64,000 bases of DNA. Origin: Serratia nevei (lineage in GTDB: Bacteria; Pseudomonadota; Gammaproteobacteria; Enterobacterales; Enterobacteriaceae). Shown here piece by piece: positions 1 to 10,158 of this stretch. Position 1 is the stretch's first letter, and each line of letters opens with the position of its first letter. Under the pieces are notes generated by a model, which worked only from the letters and a program-made list of their open reading frames with translations, had not been told where the DNA came from and did no database searches. A program made the translations under genes and the position numbers. The stretch is taken from positions 4,960,001 to 5,024,000 of the forward strand of contig NZ_CP149940.1 in assembly GCF_037948395.1 (NCBI RefSeq). Direction: 5' to 3'.

Positions 1-670
1 CCACGTCGGGATGTTTCTCGGCAAAGTCTTTGCGCACCACCCACACGTCCAGCGTCGGCGAGCCCCATTCGCCCACCTGCGCGGAGTCGGTCAACACCTT
101 GCCCTGTTTGGCCAGTTCGTTGACCACCGGCGCCCAGACGTAGGCGCCGTCGATGTCGCCGCGCTGCCAGGCGGCGGCGATGGCCGGCGGCTGCAGATTG
201 AGGATCTTCACCTGCTCAGGCTTGATGCCCCAATGCTTGAGCGAGGCCAGCAGGCTGTAATGGGTGGTGGAGATAAACGGCACCGCAATGCGCTTGCCGA
301 TCAGATCCTGCGGGCTTTTGATGTCATTTTTCACCACCAGCGCTTCGGAACTGCCGAGCTGCGAGGCGATGAGGAACACTTCGATGGGGAGTTTCTGGCT
401 GGCGGCCACCGCCAGCGGGCTGGAGCCGATATTGCCGATCTGCACGTCGCCGGAGGCCAGCGCACGCAGCACGCTGGAGCCGCTGTCGAACTTACGCCAG
501 TCGACCGTCGCGCCGGACCGTTTGGCGAAGCTGTTTTCCGCCTGCGCCACCTTGGCCGGTTCTGCCGACGTCTGGTACGCCACGGTCACATCCACCGCGT
601 AGGCGCTGGTTGCGCTGAGCGACAGCGCCAACAGCGCCGCGTTGCGTAAGGAAAAGAGTTTGCCCGCCAT
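1..670 (-). CDS. tauA: Taurine ABC transporter periplasmic binding protein TauA (5' part; runs off the window start)
   Basis: The first 223 residues are visible; the C-terminus lies outside the window. It binds taurine in the periplasm and delivers it to a TauBC permease/ATPase as a sulfur source under sulfate limitation. An N-terminal signal peptide ends at about A25 (SAYA before VDVTVAYQ). The mature part matches TauA closely: VAYQTSAEPAKVAQ, then WRKFDSG, GDVQIGNIGSSPLAVA and STTHYSLLA, which are TauA hallmarks rather than SsuA ones. The start is the ATG at 670 with GGAG 7 bases upstream. tauBCD should follow beyond the window start. Expression is probably under CysB/Cbl, as in the family; the leader contains an A/T-rich inverted repeat at 741-761. 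Confidence 0.93.
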   Translation of the reverse strand, partial: MAGKLFSLRNAALLALSLSATSAYAVDVTVAYQTSAEPAKVAQAENSFAKRSGATVDWRKFDSGSSVLRALASGDVQIGNIGSSPLAVAASQKLPIEVFLIASQLGSSEALVVKNDIKSPQDLIGKRIAVPFISTTHYSLLASLKHWGIKPEQVKILNLQPPAIAAAWQRGDIDGAYVWAPVVNELAKQGKVLTDSAQVGEWGSPTLDVWVVRKDFAEKHPDV

Positions 671-740
671 GTTCCGCTCCGTTGATAAAAATCTGTTCAG
701 TTGCTGACAGTTTTATCTGAGCGATGACGGGCTATAAAAG

Positions 741-761
741 AATAAAAAAGTCTTCTTTATT
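741..761. repeat. A/T-rich inverted repeat upstream of tauA
   Basis: AATAAA at 741-746 is repeated in inverse as TTTATT at 756-761, in the 114-bp leader of tauA. The LysR-type activators Cbl and CysB bind A/T-rich sites upstream of tau promoters, so this is a reasonable candidate. The assignment is by position only. Confidence 0.3.
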
Positions 762-784
762 ACCGTGAGTAATATAAACGCGGG

Positions 785-1567
785 TTACAGCGCGATACTT
801 CCGCGCAGGAACACATGAGCATAGCCGCCGAGCAGCGTGCGATCCCCGTGCAGTTCGCAGAACAGTTCGCCGCCGCGTGCCGAGATCTGCTGCGCATGCA
901 GCCGATGGCGGCCGAGACGCGCCGTCCAGTAAGGCATCAGCGTGCAGTGCGCGGAGCCGGTAACCGGATCTTCACCGCCGTCGAGCGTGAAATAACGCGA
1001 CACGAAGTCCACGGTGTCACCCGGCGCGGTAACGATTACCGCACGCCCGGCCAGCGCGATCAGCGCCGGGATGTCCGGCCGCAGCGCGCGTACCTGCGCC
1101 TCGTTTTCCAGCACCACCATCAGCGCTTTCGCCTGCCACACCTCCTGCGGCTGCACGCCCAGCAGCGCCGCGAGGCCCGCCGGTTCAGCCACCTTCTGCG
1201 GCGGCCGCGCAGGGAAATCGAGCACCAGCCGTTCCCCGTCCTGCGCATCGCGCTTGACGAACAGCTCGCCGCCGGCCGAACGGAAGCGGATATCCTGCAG
1301 CGCCGGATTGATCGCGCTGAACATCACATGCGCCGCTGCCAGGGTGCCGTGGCCGCAAAGATCGACCTCGCGTTCCGGGGTAAACCAGCGGATAGCAGTC
1401 ATGTCGCCGTCATCCCAGACAAAGCTGGTTTCCGGCAGGCCGATCTCGTTGGCGAGCGCCTGCAGCCGCTCAGCCGGCAGCGGCTGCGTCAGCAGGCAAA
1501 CCCCGGCCGGGTTGCCGCGCAGCCCTTTGCCGGTAAAGGCAACCACGTGATAATAATTTTCCGCCAT
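785..1567 (-). CDS. PhzF family isomerase/epimerase-like protein
   Basis: 260 residues, the usual size for the PhzF/diaminopimelate-epimerase-fold family. Family signatures are all present: N-terminal YHVVAFTGKGLRGNPAGV, the GLPETSFVW segment carrying the conserved catalytic Glu (E46), LCGHGTLAAAHV, and the C-terminal EDPVTGSAHC. Members catalyse isomerisation of small acids (PhzF itself acts in phenazine synthesis), but most enterobacterial members have no known substrate and no phenazine genes are near. It begins at ATG 1567, only 10 bp after the lysE-type gene on the same strand, so the two are probably one transcript. Substrate unknown. Confidence 0.85.
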   Translation of the reverse strand: MAENYYHVVAFTGKGLRGNPAGVCLLTQPLPAERLQALANEIGLPETSFVWDDGDMTAIRWFTPEREVDLCGHGTLAAAHVMFSAINPALQDIRFRSAGGELFVKRDAQDGERLVLDFPARPPQKVAEPAGLAALLGVQPQEVWQAKALMVVLENEAQVRALRPDIPALIALAGRAVIVTAPGDTVDFVSRYFTLDGGEDPVTGSAHCTLMPYWTARLGRHRLHAQQISARGGELFCELHGDRTLLGGYAHVFLRGSIAL

Positions 1568-1577
1568 CGTTCGCTCC

Positions 1578-2180
1578 TTAATGCCAGATCAGTAACACAC
1601 AGGCTGCGGTCAACAACCCCATGGAACCGTTGAAGATAACCCAGGCCTTTTTGCTGCGCAGCAGGCGGCCGATCACGGTGCCGAACGCCAGCCAGATAAT
1701 GCCGGCGACAATGTTGACCACCAAAATGCCCAGCGCGATCGCCGCAATGGATCCGTTGTACTTATCGCCCGCCAGGCTGAAGCTGGCCACCGCCCCCAGC
1801 GCCATCAGCCAGGCTTTCGGGTTGAGGAACTGCAGCAGCCAGCCCTGATACAGCCGCACCGGCTGCGGCGGCGCCACGTCGGTTTCCAGTTTTTCATAGG
1901 CGGCGGTGGCGACTTTCCACGCCAGCCACAGCAGGTACAGACTGCCGAGGATTTTCAGGATCAGGTGCAGCGACGGGTAGACCAGGATCAGGCTGCCGAC
2001 ACCGAAGGCCACCAGCAGCAAAATGCTTTGCATGCCGAGCATGATACCGACCATCAGCCACAGCGATCGCATAAAGCCGAAGTTAGCGCCAGAGGTGGTC
2101 AACAGCAGGTTATTGGGGCCAGGCGTGATGGCGGCGACCCACAGGAAGCCCAGCATCGAAAGGAATAAACTCGGTTCCAT
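1578..2180 (-). CDS. LysE family amino-acid/metabolite exporter
   Basis: 200 residues with about six hydrophobic segments and the LysE-family signature AAITPGPNNLLLT near residues 16-28; NPKAWLMALGA in the middle is also typical. Members export amino acids or related small molecules through the inner membrane. The ATG at 2180 is preferred to a GTG at 2198 because GAGGAG lies about 10 bases upstream of it and proteins of this family begin near MEPSLFLSML. It is first in a likely two-gene transcript with the phzF-like gene and divergent from yheT. Substrate cannot be told from sequence. Confidence 0.85.
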   Translation of the reverse strand: MEPSLFLSMLGFLWVAAITPGPNNLLLTTSGANFGFMRSLWLMVGIMLGMQSILLLVAFGVGSLILVYPSLHLILKILGSLYLLWLAWKVATAAYEKLETDVAPPQPVRLYQGWLLQFLNPKAWLMALGAVASFSLAGDKYNGSIAAIALGILVVNIVAGIIWLAFGTVIGRLLRSKKAWVIFNGSMGLLTAACVLLIWH

Positions 2181-2223
2181 GGCACGGGTGCTCCTCACCC
2201 AAGGCGCTTTTTTGCAGTATCAT

Positions 2224-2250
2224 TGTTAGTTCTTGGTATTGAAGCTAACA
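2224..2250. promoter_or_regulatory. Inverted repeat between divergent lysE-type gene and yheT (candidate operator)
   Basis: TGTTAG (2224-2229) and CTAACA (2245-2250) form perfect outer arms, with TTC/GAA inner matches offset by one base. A possible minus-strand promoter (TTCAAT at 2238-2243, 16-bp gap, GATACT at 2216-2221) is overlapped by the repeat, as expected for a repressor site. The regulator is unknown. Confidence 0.4.
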
Positions 2251-2299
2251 GTGCGCTAGGGATCTCACAATAGCCGCCCACAACATTTTTACTCAGCCT

Positions 2300-3280
2300 A
2301 TGCCTAACACTTTTCGCCCTCTGACCGGGGCCAGTAACCCGCACCTGCAAACGCTGTTGCCGCGGTTGGTGCGCCGCCGCGTGTTATTGAAACCGCATTG
2401 GCAACGGCTGGAATTGCCCGACGGCGATTTCGTCGATCTCGCCTGGAGCGAAGATCCGGCGCAGGCGCGCGACAAACCGCGCGCGGTGCTGTTCCACGGC
2501 CTGGAAGGCAGCTTCTACAGCCCCTACGCACATGGCCTGCTCAACGCCTGGCGTGAGCGTGGCTGGCTCGGCGTGGTGATGCACTTTCGCGGCTGCAGCG
2601 GCGTGCCCAACCGCAAGCAGCGCATCTACCACTCCGGTGAAACCGAAGATGCACGCTTCTTCCTGCGCTGGCTGCGCGACCGCTACGGCGAGGTGCCAAC
2701 CGCGGCGGTAGGCGTTTCGCTCGGCGGCAACATGCTGGCCTGCTATCTGGCGCAGCAAGGCGCCGACAGCCTGCTGCAGGCGGCGGTGGTGGTCTCGGCG
2801 CCGCTGATGCTGGAGCCCTGTGCCTACCGCATGGAGCAAGGCTTCTCCCGCGTTTATCAGCGCTACCTGCTGGGGCAGCTGAAACAAAACGCCACCCGCA
2901 AGCTGTTGCACTACCCGGACACTCTGCCGCTCAAGCTGTCACAGCTGAACGGGTTGCGACGCATTCGCGAATTCGACGACGCCATTACCTCGCGCATTCA
3001 CGGCTTTAGCGACGCTATCGACTACTATCGCCGCTGCAGCGCCCTGCCACTGTTGCCAGCTATTCAGACGCCGCTGCTGATCATCCATGCGAAGGACGAT
3101 CCCTTCATGACCCATGAGGTGATCCCCGACGTCGCCGGCCTGCCGCGCAATATCGAATATCAACTGACCGAGTACGGCGGCCACGTCGGCTTCGTCGGCG
3201 GCACGCTGAAAAAACCGCACATGTGGCTGGAACATCGCATTCCGGCCTGGCTTTCCCCTTATCTGGACATCCCGACGTGA
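2300..3280 (+). CDS. yheT: YheT, alpha/beta-hydrolase (AB-hydrolase, YheT family)
   Basis: 326 residues. It has a complete hydrolase set: oxyanion region [10 protein letters not shown] (65-74), nucleophile elbow GVSLGGN with S140, acid HAKDDPFM (D266/D267) and H295 in [11 protein letters not shown]. The opening [17 protein letters not shown] is characteristic of YheT. Family members are putative esterases, with no agreed substrate in E. coli. It starts at ATG 2300 and ends in a 4-bp overlap with yheU, implying translational coupling. Confidence 0.93.
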   Translation: MPNTFRPLTGASNPHLQTLLPRLVRRRVLLKPHWQRLELPDGDFVDLAWSEDPAQARDKPRAVLFHGLEGSFYSPYAHGLLNAWRERGWLGVVMHFRGCSGVPNRKQRIYHSGETEDARFFLRWLRDRYGEVPTAAVGVSLGGNMLACYLAQQGADSLLQAAVVVSAPLMLEPCAYRMEQGFSRVYQRYLLGQLKQNATRKLLHYPDTLPLKLSQLNGLRRIREFDDAITSRIHGFSDAIDYYRRCSALPLLPAIQTPLLIIHAKDDPFMTHEVIPDVAGLPRNIEYQLTEYGGHVGFVGGTLKKPHMWLEHRIPAWLSPYLDIPT

Positions 3281-3510
3281 TCATTCCCTGGCAAGAACTG
3301 GCAACCGACACCCTGAACAGCCTGATCGAATCCTTTGTACTGCGCGAAGGCACCGATTACGGCGAACACGAACGCTCGCTGGAACAGAAGGTGGAGGACG
3401 TGCGCCGCCAGCTGAAAAACGGCGAAGTGGTGCTGGTGTGGTCGGAACTGCACGAGAGCGTCAACATCATGCCGCGCGGCCAGTTCCGCGCCGGGCAGGA
3501 AGAAATTTAG
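3277..3510 (+). CDS. yheU: YheU family small protein
   Basis: 77 residues, beginning [19 protein letters not shown] and containing [21 protein letters not shown] and [15 protein letters not shown], nearly identical to E. coli YheU. The start is taken as the GTG at 3277, inside the yheT stop (GTGA, 4-bp overlap), because the conserved protein begins at exactly this residue and no ATG is available there; upstream extension in frame would add 18 residues not seen in the family. Function unknown. It is likely co-translated with yheT. Confidence 0.92.
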   Translation: MIIPWQELATDTLNSLIESFVLREGTDYGEHERSLEQKVEDVRRQLKNGEVVLVWSELHESVNIMPRGQFRAGQEEI

Positions 3511-3661
3511 TGGCGCTCGGTTCTATGACTGACGGAAAAAATCAGGTAACAATGGGGCATTGCAAACCAGCGCGCGCCATTTTTTCCTGAGATAGAGAGC
3601 GTCAACAAGAGCCACAATAATCCCCTGACGCCGGCGCATTCAACACGGAGTGACAACCATC

Positions 3662-4531
3662 ATGTCTGCCAAACATCCCGTTATCGCGGTGACCGGTTCC
3701 AGCGGCGCCGGCACCACCACCACCAGCGTGGCGTTCCGTAAGATCTTCCAACAGCTCAACATCCGCGCCGCCGAGCTGGAGGGCGACAGCTTCCATCGCT
3801 ACACCCGGCCGGAAATGGACGCGGCGATCCGCAAGGCGCGCGATCTGGGCAGACACATCAGCTATTTCGGCCCCGAGGCCAACGACTTCGGCCTGCTGCA
3901 GCAGAGCTTTATCGACTACGGCAAGAACGGCACCGGGCGCTCGCGCAAGTATCTGCACACCTACGACGAAGCGGTGCCCTACAATCAGGTGCCGGGTACC
4001 TTCACCCCGTGGGAACCGCTGCCGGCGCCGACTGACGTGCTGTTCTACGAGGGGCTGCACGGCGGCGTGGTCACCGAGCACCATGACGTGGCCAACCACG
4101 TCGATCTGCTGGTCGGCGTGGTGCCGATCGTCAACCTGGAGTGGATTCAGAAACTGATCCGCGATACCGGCGAGCGCGGCCACTCTCGCGAAGCGGTGAT
4201 GGATTCGGTGGTGCGTTCGATGGAAGATTACATCAACTACATCACGCCGCAGTTCTCGCGCACCCACATCAACTTCCAGCGTGTGCCGACGGTGGACACC
4301 TCCAACCCGTTCGCCGCCAAGGCGATTCCCTCACTGGACGAAAGCTTCGTGGTGATCCACTTCCGCGGGCTGGATCAGATAGATTTCCCCTATTTGCTGG
4401 CGATGCTGCAGGGCTCTTTTATCTCACACATCAATACGTTAGTGGTTCCGGGCGGCAAGATGGGGCTGGCGATGGAGCTGATCATGGCGCCGCTGGTGCA
4501 GCGGTTGCTGGAAGGCAAGAAGATCGAATAA
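3662..4531 (+). CDS. prkB: Phosphoribulokinase-like protein PrkB
   Basis: 289 residues, the same length as E. coli PrkB. A P-loop, GSSGAGTTTTS, lies near residues 12-22, followed by the uridine kinase/phosphoribulokinase fold with EGDSFHRYTRPEMD and FYEGLHGG. The family transfers phosphate from ATP to a sugar phosphate; since enterobacteria lack Rubisco the in vivo substrate is unclear. ATG 3662 is preferred to an in-frame codon at 3650 on family alignment. It lies downstream of yheTU (150-bp gap) and converges with yhfA. Confidence 0.93.
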   Translation: MSAKHPVIAVTGSSGAGTTTTSVAFRKIFQQLNIRAAELEGDSFHRYTRPEMDAAIRKARDLGRHISYFGPEANDFGLLQQSFIDYGKNGTGRSRKYLHTYDEAVPYNQVPGTFTPWEPLPAPTDVLFYEGLHGGVVTEHHDVANHVDLLVGVVPIVNLEWIQKLIRDTGERGHSREAVMDSVVRSMEDYINYITPQFSRTHINFQRVPTVDTSNPFAAKAIPSLDESFVVIHFRGLDQIDFPYLLAMLQGSFISHINTLVVPGGKMGLAMELIMAPLVQRLLEGKKIE

Positions 4532-4538
4532 ATGCGTT

Positions 4539-4561
4539 GAGCGCGGCGCCGGGCCGCGCTC
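4539..4561. terminator. Hairpin between convergent prkB and yhfA
   Basis: A 9-bp GC stem (GAGCGCGGC with GCCGCGCTC) and a 5-base loop lie 8 bp after the prkB stop and 9 bp before the yhfA stop on the other strand. There is no U-tract on either side, so Rho-independent termination is uncertain. Confidence 0.5.
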
Positions 4562-4569
4562 CGTTTCGA

Positions 4570-4977
4570 TTACGCCGGTTGGCGGATCTCGAAGCTGTGG
4601 GTCACCGTGGCAGCCTTGTTGAGCATCAGCGCCACCGAGCAGTACTTCTCCGCCGACAGGTTCACCGCACGCTCGACGATCTTGTTGGTCAGGTCCTGGC
4701 CGGTAACGATGAAGTGCAGGTTGATATGGGTGAACAACCGCGGGGCTTCTTCGCGGCGCTCGGAGGTCAGCTTCACCTCGCAGTCGCGCACGTCGTTGCG
4801 CCCTTTTTGCAGGATGGACACCACGTCGATCGCGCTGCAGCCGCCCACCGACATCAGCACCATCTCCATCGGGCTGGGCGCTTTATCACCGGCGTTGCCG
4901 TCCATCAGCACCTGGTGGCCGGAGGCCGATTCCCCCAAAAACGTTAACCCTTCCACCCATTTAACTCTTGCCTGCAT
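4570..4977 (-). CDS. yhfA: OsmC family protein YhfA
   Basis: 135 residues; E. coli YhfA has 134. OsmC/Ohr fold, with MQARVKWVEGLTFLGES at the start, APSPMEMVLMSVGGCSAIDV carrying one conserved Cys, and AEKYCSVALML carrying the second. OsmC/Ohr proteins reduce organic peroxides through such a Cys pair, but YhfA has no established role. The ATG at 4977 (GGAG 9 bases upstream) is preferred to a GTG at 4986. It is divergent from crp across a 382-bp region, the same arrangement as in E. coli. Confidence 0.92.
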   Translation of the reverse strand: MQARVKWVEGLTFLGESASGHQVLMDGNAGDKAPSPMEMVLMSVGGCSAIDVVSILQKGRNDVRDCEVKLTSERREEAPRLFTHINLHFIVTGQDLTNKIVERAVNLSAEKYCSVALMLNKAATVTHSFEIRQPA

Positions 4978-5192
4978 TCTGGTCACTCCGGTTGATTTCT
5001 TAAAATCAGAGTACGCTTTCGCATAGAAACAGGCAACGTAACCTGATGCTAATCATGCTGAAGCGAGACAACACGAGACACCCGCCTTACTCTGTGCTAC
5101 AAACAGAGCCGCAATAAATCTTTCCGGGACACTGAATTTCAGGGAAACGCCCAGAGAAAGGCTCCTTTACCGGTATGTTAACAGAATGTAGC

Positions 5193-5221
5193 TTGCAGCG
5201 CTTACGGCAAGTTAATATGCT
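5193..5221 (+). promoter_or_regulatory. Probable crp promoter
   Basis: TTGCAG (5193-5198), a 17-bp spacer and TATGCT (5216-5221) followed by A, about 140 bp upstream of crp. The -10 sequence and long leader resemble the E. coli crp P1 promoter. The rest of the 4978-5359 gap holds the long crp leader and the yhfA start region; no convincing CRP dimer site was found in it. Confidence 0.6.
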
Positions 5222-5359
5222 AGAGCGACAGCGTATTTTTATGACACGCCTCAAAACTTGCCGGTAGCCCTCGCTCATGACTGCGGCTACAGGCGGGTTT
5301 TACAGGGAACTCTGACCCCTGTGACACAAGGCAGCGATAACAACAGAGGATAACAGCGA

Positions 5360-5992
5360 ATGGTTCTCGGCAAACCGCAAACAGACCCTACTCTCGAATG
5401 GTTCCTGTCTCATTGCCATATCCACAAATATCCATCGAAGAGTACGCTGATTCACCAAGGTGAAAAGGCCGAAACGCTTTACTACATCGTGAAAGGCTCC
5501 GTCGCGGTGCTGATCAAGGATGAAGAAGGTAAAGAGATGATCCTGTCCTACCTCAACCAGGGGGATTTCATCGGCGAGCTCGGATTGTTCGAAGAAGGCC
5601 AGGAGCGCAGCGCCTGGGTTCGCGCGAAAACCGCCTGTGAAGTGGCCGAAATTTCCTACAAGAAATTCCGCCAGCTGATCCAGGTGAACCCGGACATCCT
5701 GATGCGTCTGTCCGCCCAAATGGCGAGCCGCCTGCAGGTCACCTCCGAAAAAGTGGGCAACCTCGCCTTCCTGGACGTTACCGGCCGCATCGCGCAAACC
5801 CTGCTGAATCTGGCGAAGCAACCCGACGCCATGACTCACCCGGACGGCATGCAGATCAAGATCACCCGTCAGGAGATCGGCCAGATCGTCGGCTGCTCCC
5901 GTGAAACCGTTGGCCGTATTCTGAAAATGCTGGAAGATCAAAACCTGATTTCCGCCCACGGCAAAACCATTGTCGTCTACGGCACCCGTTAA
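5360..5992 (+). CDS. crp: cAMP receptor protein CRP
   Basis: 210 residues, same length as E. coli CRP and nearly identical. It is the homodimeric cAMP-dependent regulator of catabolic genes. The N-terminal cyclic-nucleotide domain includes the cAMP-binding [18 protein letters not shown] segment and the VTGR stretch of the dimer helix. The C-terminal helix-turn-helix contains [21 protein letters not shown], whose Arg-Glu-Arg residues read TGTGA half-sites. The start is ATG 5360 behind AGAGGATAAC. The gene has a long leader and a strong terminator. Confidence 0.98.
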   Translation: MVLGKPQTDPTLEWFLSHCHIHKYPSKSTLIHQGEKAETLYYIVKGSVAVLIKDEEGKEMILSYLNQGDFIGELGLFEEGQERSAWVRAKTACEVAEISYKKFRQLIQVNPDILMRLSAQMASRLQVTSEKVGNLAFLDVTGRIAQTLLNLAKQPDAMTHPDGMQIKITRQEIGQIVGCSRETVGRILKMLEDQNLISAHGKTIVVYGTR

Positions 5993-5998
5993 TCCCTG

Positions 5999-6028
5999 AA
6001 AAAACGGCGCAGTCTGCGCCGTTTTTTT
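5999..6028 (+). terminator. Rho-independent terminator of crp
   Basis: An ACGGCGCA/TGCGCCGT stem with a 3-base GTC loop, flanked by A6 and followed by seven T residues, directly after the crp stop. Confidence 0.92.
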
Positions 6029-6042
6029 GTCTGCTCTCTGCC

Positions 6043-8121
6043 ATGTGGCGCCGCCTGATCTACCACCCGGAAATCAACTACGCACTGCGACAAACGCTGG
6101 TGTTGTGCCTGCCGGTACTGTTCGGCCTGCTGATAGGCCAGCTGCAGCTCGGCCTGATGTTCTCCCTCGTGCCCGCCTGCTGCAATATCGCCGGGCTGGA
6201 TACGCCGCATAAGCGCTTCTTTAAACGGCTGATCGTCGGCGGTTCGCTGTTCGCCTTCAGCAGCGTGCTGCTGCAACAGGCCCTGCTGTGGCACGTGCCG
6301 CTGCCGGCGCTGATGCTGGGCCTGGCGCTGCTGCTCGGCGTCACCGGGGAAATCAGCCCGCTGCACGCCCGGCTGTTGCCGGCGGCGCTGGTGGCCGCCA
6401 TCTTCGCCCTCAGCACGGCCGGCACGGTACCCATCTGGCAGGCGCCGCTGCTGTACGCGATCGGCACCGCCTGGTACGGCTTATTCACCTGGTTCTGGTT
6501 CAAGCTGTGGAAAGAGCAGCCGATGCGCGAGACGCTGAGCCAGCTCTACCTGGAACTGGCGGACTATTTCGAAGCCAAATACTCACTGCTGACCCAGCAC
6601 ACCGATCCGCAGACCGCGCTGCCGCCGCTGCTGGTGCGCCAGCAAAAGGTGATGGATCTGATCAGCCTGTTGTACCAACAGCTTAATTTCCTGCCGCACG
6701 CCAACAACCTCGAGCAAAAGCGCCTGCAGCGCGCCTTTCAGGTGGCGATGGACCTGCAGGAGCACATCACCGTCAGCCTGCATCTGCCGGAAGAGGTGCA
6801 AAAACTGGTGGAGCAGAGCCAGGCCGAAGCGATCATTCGCCGCAATGCTCAGGTGATCGCCGGCCGACTGCGCGTGGTGGCGCACGATATTCTCTATCAT
6901 CAACATTCGAAGCGCTTCTCCATGACCCACGAGCTGGCGGCGCTGGAAAAAATGGCGGCGCAGCATCCCGATAATCCGGTCGGCCAGTTTTGTTATTACC
7001 ACTTCAGCCGCATCGCCCGCCTGCTGCGCACCCAGCATCCACTGTACCGCCGCGACCTGATGCCCGGCCAGCACCGCCTGCCGTTTTGGCCGGCGCTGGT
7101 CAGCTATCTGTCGTTCAAATCCACCGCCCTGCGCAACGCCGCGCGGCTGGGCGTAGCGCTGGCGGTCGGCAGCAGCCTGGGTGCGGTATTCAACCTGCCG
7201 AAGCCTTACTGGATCCTGCTCACCATCATGCTGGTGAGCCAAAACGGGTATAACGCCACCCGGGTGCGTATTCAGCACCGTGCGCTGGGCACGATTGCCG
7301 GGCTATTGCTGGCGGCCGGGCTGCTGCAGCTGCAGTTGCCGGAGGGAGAAACGCTGAGCATCATGCTGGTGATCACCCTACTGGCCTACCTGGTTTCGCG
7401 CAAGAACTACGGGCTGTCGGTGATTGGCTTTACGGTCACGGCGGTTTACACCCTGCAGCTGCTGGCGCTGAACGGCTCGCATTTTCTGGTACCGCGCCTG
7501 ATCGATACGCTGATCGGCTGCGTGCTGGCGTTCGGCGGCACCATTTGGCTGTGGCCGCAGTGGCAAAGCGGGCTGCTGCGCAAGAATGCCCATCAGGCGC
7601 TGGAGAACGATCAAGCCGCGCTGCGGCTGATGCTGAAGCAACCGGAACCGGACGCCACCGCGTTGGCCTATACCCGCATGCAGGTCAACCAGGCACACAA
7701 CGCGCTGTTCACCTCGCTCAATCAGGCGATGCAAGAGCCGGGGTTCGCGTCAAACTATCTGGCGGACATGCGGCTGTGGGTCACTCACAGCCAGTTCATC
7801 GTCGAACACCTGAACGCCATGACCATTCTGGCACGCGAGCACTACATGCTGACGCCGAAACTGGCGGAAGAGTATCTGCAGACCTGTGAAATCGCGCTGC
7901 AAAGCTGCCAGCAGCGGTTGGAATACGACGGCCCGAGCAGCGGCAACAGCGGCATCATGCAGCCGCCGGATCTGCATCCGGACATGCCCGTTACCGAGAT
8001 GGAGCGCCATCTGCGGCGCATTTTGTCGCACCTGAGCGTGATGCACACCATTTCGTCGCTGGCCTGGCGCCAGCGCCCGCACCACGGCATCTGGCTCAAG
8101 CGCAAACTGCGCGATCAATAA
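6043..8121 (+). CDS. yhfK: FUSC/YccS-like inner-membrane protein YhfK
   Basis: 692 residues. There are two blocks of hydrophobic helices, at about residues 15-145 and 360-490, each followed by a cytoplasmic alpha-helical part; this is the duplicated layout of the FUSC (fusaric acid resistance-like)/YccS family. The membrane block KPYWILLTIMLVSQNGYNATRVRIQHRALGT is the family signature. Transport of aromatic acids is inferred for some relatives, but YhfK itself has no proven substrate. It starts at ATG 6043 just after the crp terminator and is convergent with argD, as in E. coli. Confidence 0.9.
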   Translation: MWRRLIYHPEINYALRQTLVLCLPVLFGLLIGQLQLGLMFSLVPACCNIAGLDTPHKRFFKRLIVGGSLFAFSSVLLQQALLWHVPLPALMLGLALLLGVTGEISPLHARLLPAALVAAIFALSTAGTVPIWQAPLLYAIGTAWYGLFTWFWFKLWKEQPMRETLSQLYLELADYFEAKYSLLTQHTDPQTALPPLLVRQQKVMDLISLLYQQLNFLPHANNLEQKRLQRAFQVAMDLQEHITVSLHLPEEVQKLVEQSQAEAIIRRNAQVIAGRLRVVAHDILYHQHSKRFSMTHELAALEKMAAQHPDNPVGQFCYYHFSRIARLLRTQHPLYRRDLMPGQHRLPFWPALVSYLSFKSTALRNAARLGVALAVGSSLGAVFNLPKPYWILLTIMLVSQNGYNATRVRIQHRALGTIAGLLLAAGLLQLQLPEGETLSIMLVITLLAYLVSRKNYGLSVIGFTVTAVYTLQLLALNGSHFLVPRLIDTLIGCVLAFGGTIWLWPQWQSGLLRKNAHQALENDQAALRLMLKQPEPDATALAYTRMQVNQAHNALFTSLNQAMQEPGFASNYLADMRLWVTHSQFIVEHLNAMTILAREHYMLTPKLAEEYLQTCEIALQSCQQRLEYDGPSSGNSGIMQPPDLHPDMPVTEMERHLRRILSHLSVMHTISSLAWRQRPHHGIWLKRKLRDQ

Positions 8122-8141
8122 GGGCGCGGCATGCCGCGCCC
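8122..8141. terminator. Perfect 20-bp GC palindrome between convergent yhfK and argD
   Basis: GGGCGCGGCA is followed by its exact reverse complement, one base after the yhfK stop. It sits between convergent genes, so a bidirectional stop is likely, but there is no U-tract. As RNA it can form a 9-bp stem at most with a tiny loop. Confidence 0.5.
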
Positions 8142-8161
8142 CGTTATATGCCGCGCGGGCT

Positions 8162-9403
<1,242 letters not shown>

Positions 9404-9435
9404 TCAGCGCTATCGTAATGTCATATTGAAAACAT

Positions 9436-9453
9436 AATCACGAAATATGCATA
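9436..9453 (-). promoter_or_regulatory. ARG-box-like site upstream of argD
   Basis: On the minus strand TATGCATATTTCGTGATT matches the 18-bp ArgR consensus at about 14 positions. A weak second half follows after 3 bp. Position just upstream of argD fits ArgR repression. Confidence 0.35.
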
Positions 9454-9510
9454 AAAAACCAATCAAGCGCAAACGCAAAACGCCTGGCGGGCGAAAAAAG
9501 CGCACCGGAA

Positions 9511-10086
9511 TTAACGCTTGAGGAAATTATCCAACAGCTGGTGGCCCTGCTCGCTGAGCACGCTTTCCGGATGGAACTGCACGCCTTCCAACGCCAAAGT
9601 GCGGTGGCGGATGCCCATGATCTCGTCGCGCACGCCGTCGCGCTCGCTCCAGGCGGTCACTTCAAAACAGTCCGGCAGCGTATCGGCTTTCAGCACCAGC
9701 GAGTGATAGCGGGTCACGGTCAGCGGATCGCTCAGGCCACGAAACACGCCGACGCCCAGGTGACGAATCGCCGAGGTTTTGCCGTGCATCACCGCGCGGG
9801 CGCGCACCACCTCGGCGCCGAACGCCTGCCCCAGCGCCTGGTGCCCCAGGCACACGCCGAGGATCGGCAGCTTGCCGGCGAAATGACGAATGGCGGCCAG
9901 CGAGATACCCGCTTCGTTCGGGGTACAGGGGCCAGGGGAAATCACCAGATGCTGCGGCGCCAGCCGCTCGATATCGGCCAGCTGCAGCTCATCGTTGCGC
10001 TTCACCAGCACCTCGGCGCCCAATTCGCAGAAGTACTGGTAAAGGTTATAGGTAAAGGAGTCGTAGTTATCGATCAGCAGCAGCAT
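9511..10086 (-). CDS. pabA: Aminodeoxychorismate synthase glutaminase subunit PabA
   Basis: 191 residues, a class I glutamine amidotransferase supplying ammonia to PabB for p-aminobenzoate and folate. The triad is present: C79 in [13 protein letters not shown], with H172 and E174 in [26 protein letters not shown] is the oxyanion region. The start is ATG 10086 ([19 protein letters not shown]), as in E. coli PabA. It is 4 residues longer than E. coli PabA because of a short insertion near residues 149-154 (ERDGVRD). TrpG is the closest alternative, but gene position and the [18 protein letters not shown] opening favour PabA. Confidence 0.94.
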   Translation of the reverse strand: MLLLIDNYDSFTYNLYQYFCELGAEVLVKRNDELQLADIERLAPQHLVISPGPCTPNEAGISLAAIRHFAGKLPILGVCLGHQALGQAFGAEVVRARAVMHGKTSAIRHLGVGVFRGLSDPLTVTRYHSLVLKADTLPDCFEVTAWSERDGVRDEIMGIRHRTLALEGVQFHPESVLSEQGHQLLDNFLKR

Positions 10087-10158
10087 GTTAGGTCCGGCAG
10101 AGAAAAATGCCGCCACAGTGTACTGATTTAACCCGCCGCTGCCGACGATAATTTCCGC

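Noticed and set aside
5312..5335. CRP-like half-site (TGTGACAC) near the crp start
   Set aside because: Only one half matches; the partner arm is missing, so autoregulation cannot be claimed from it.
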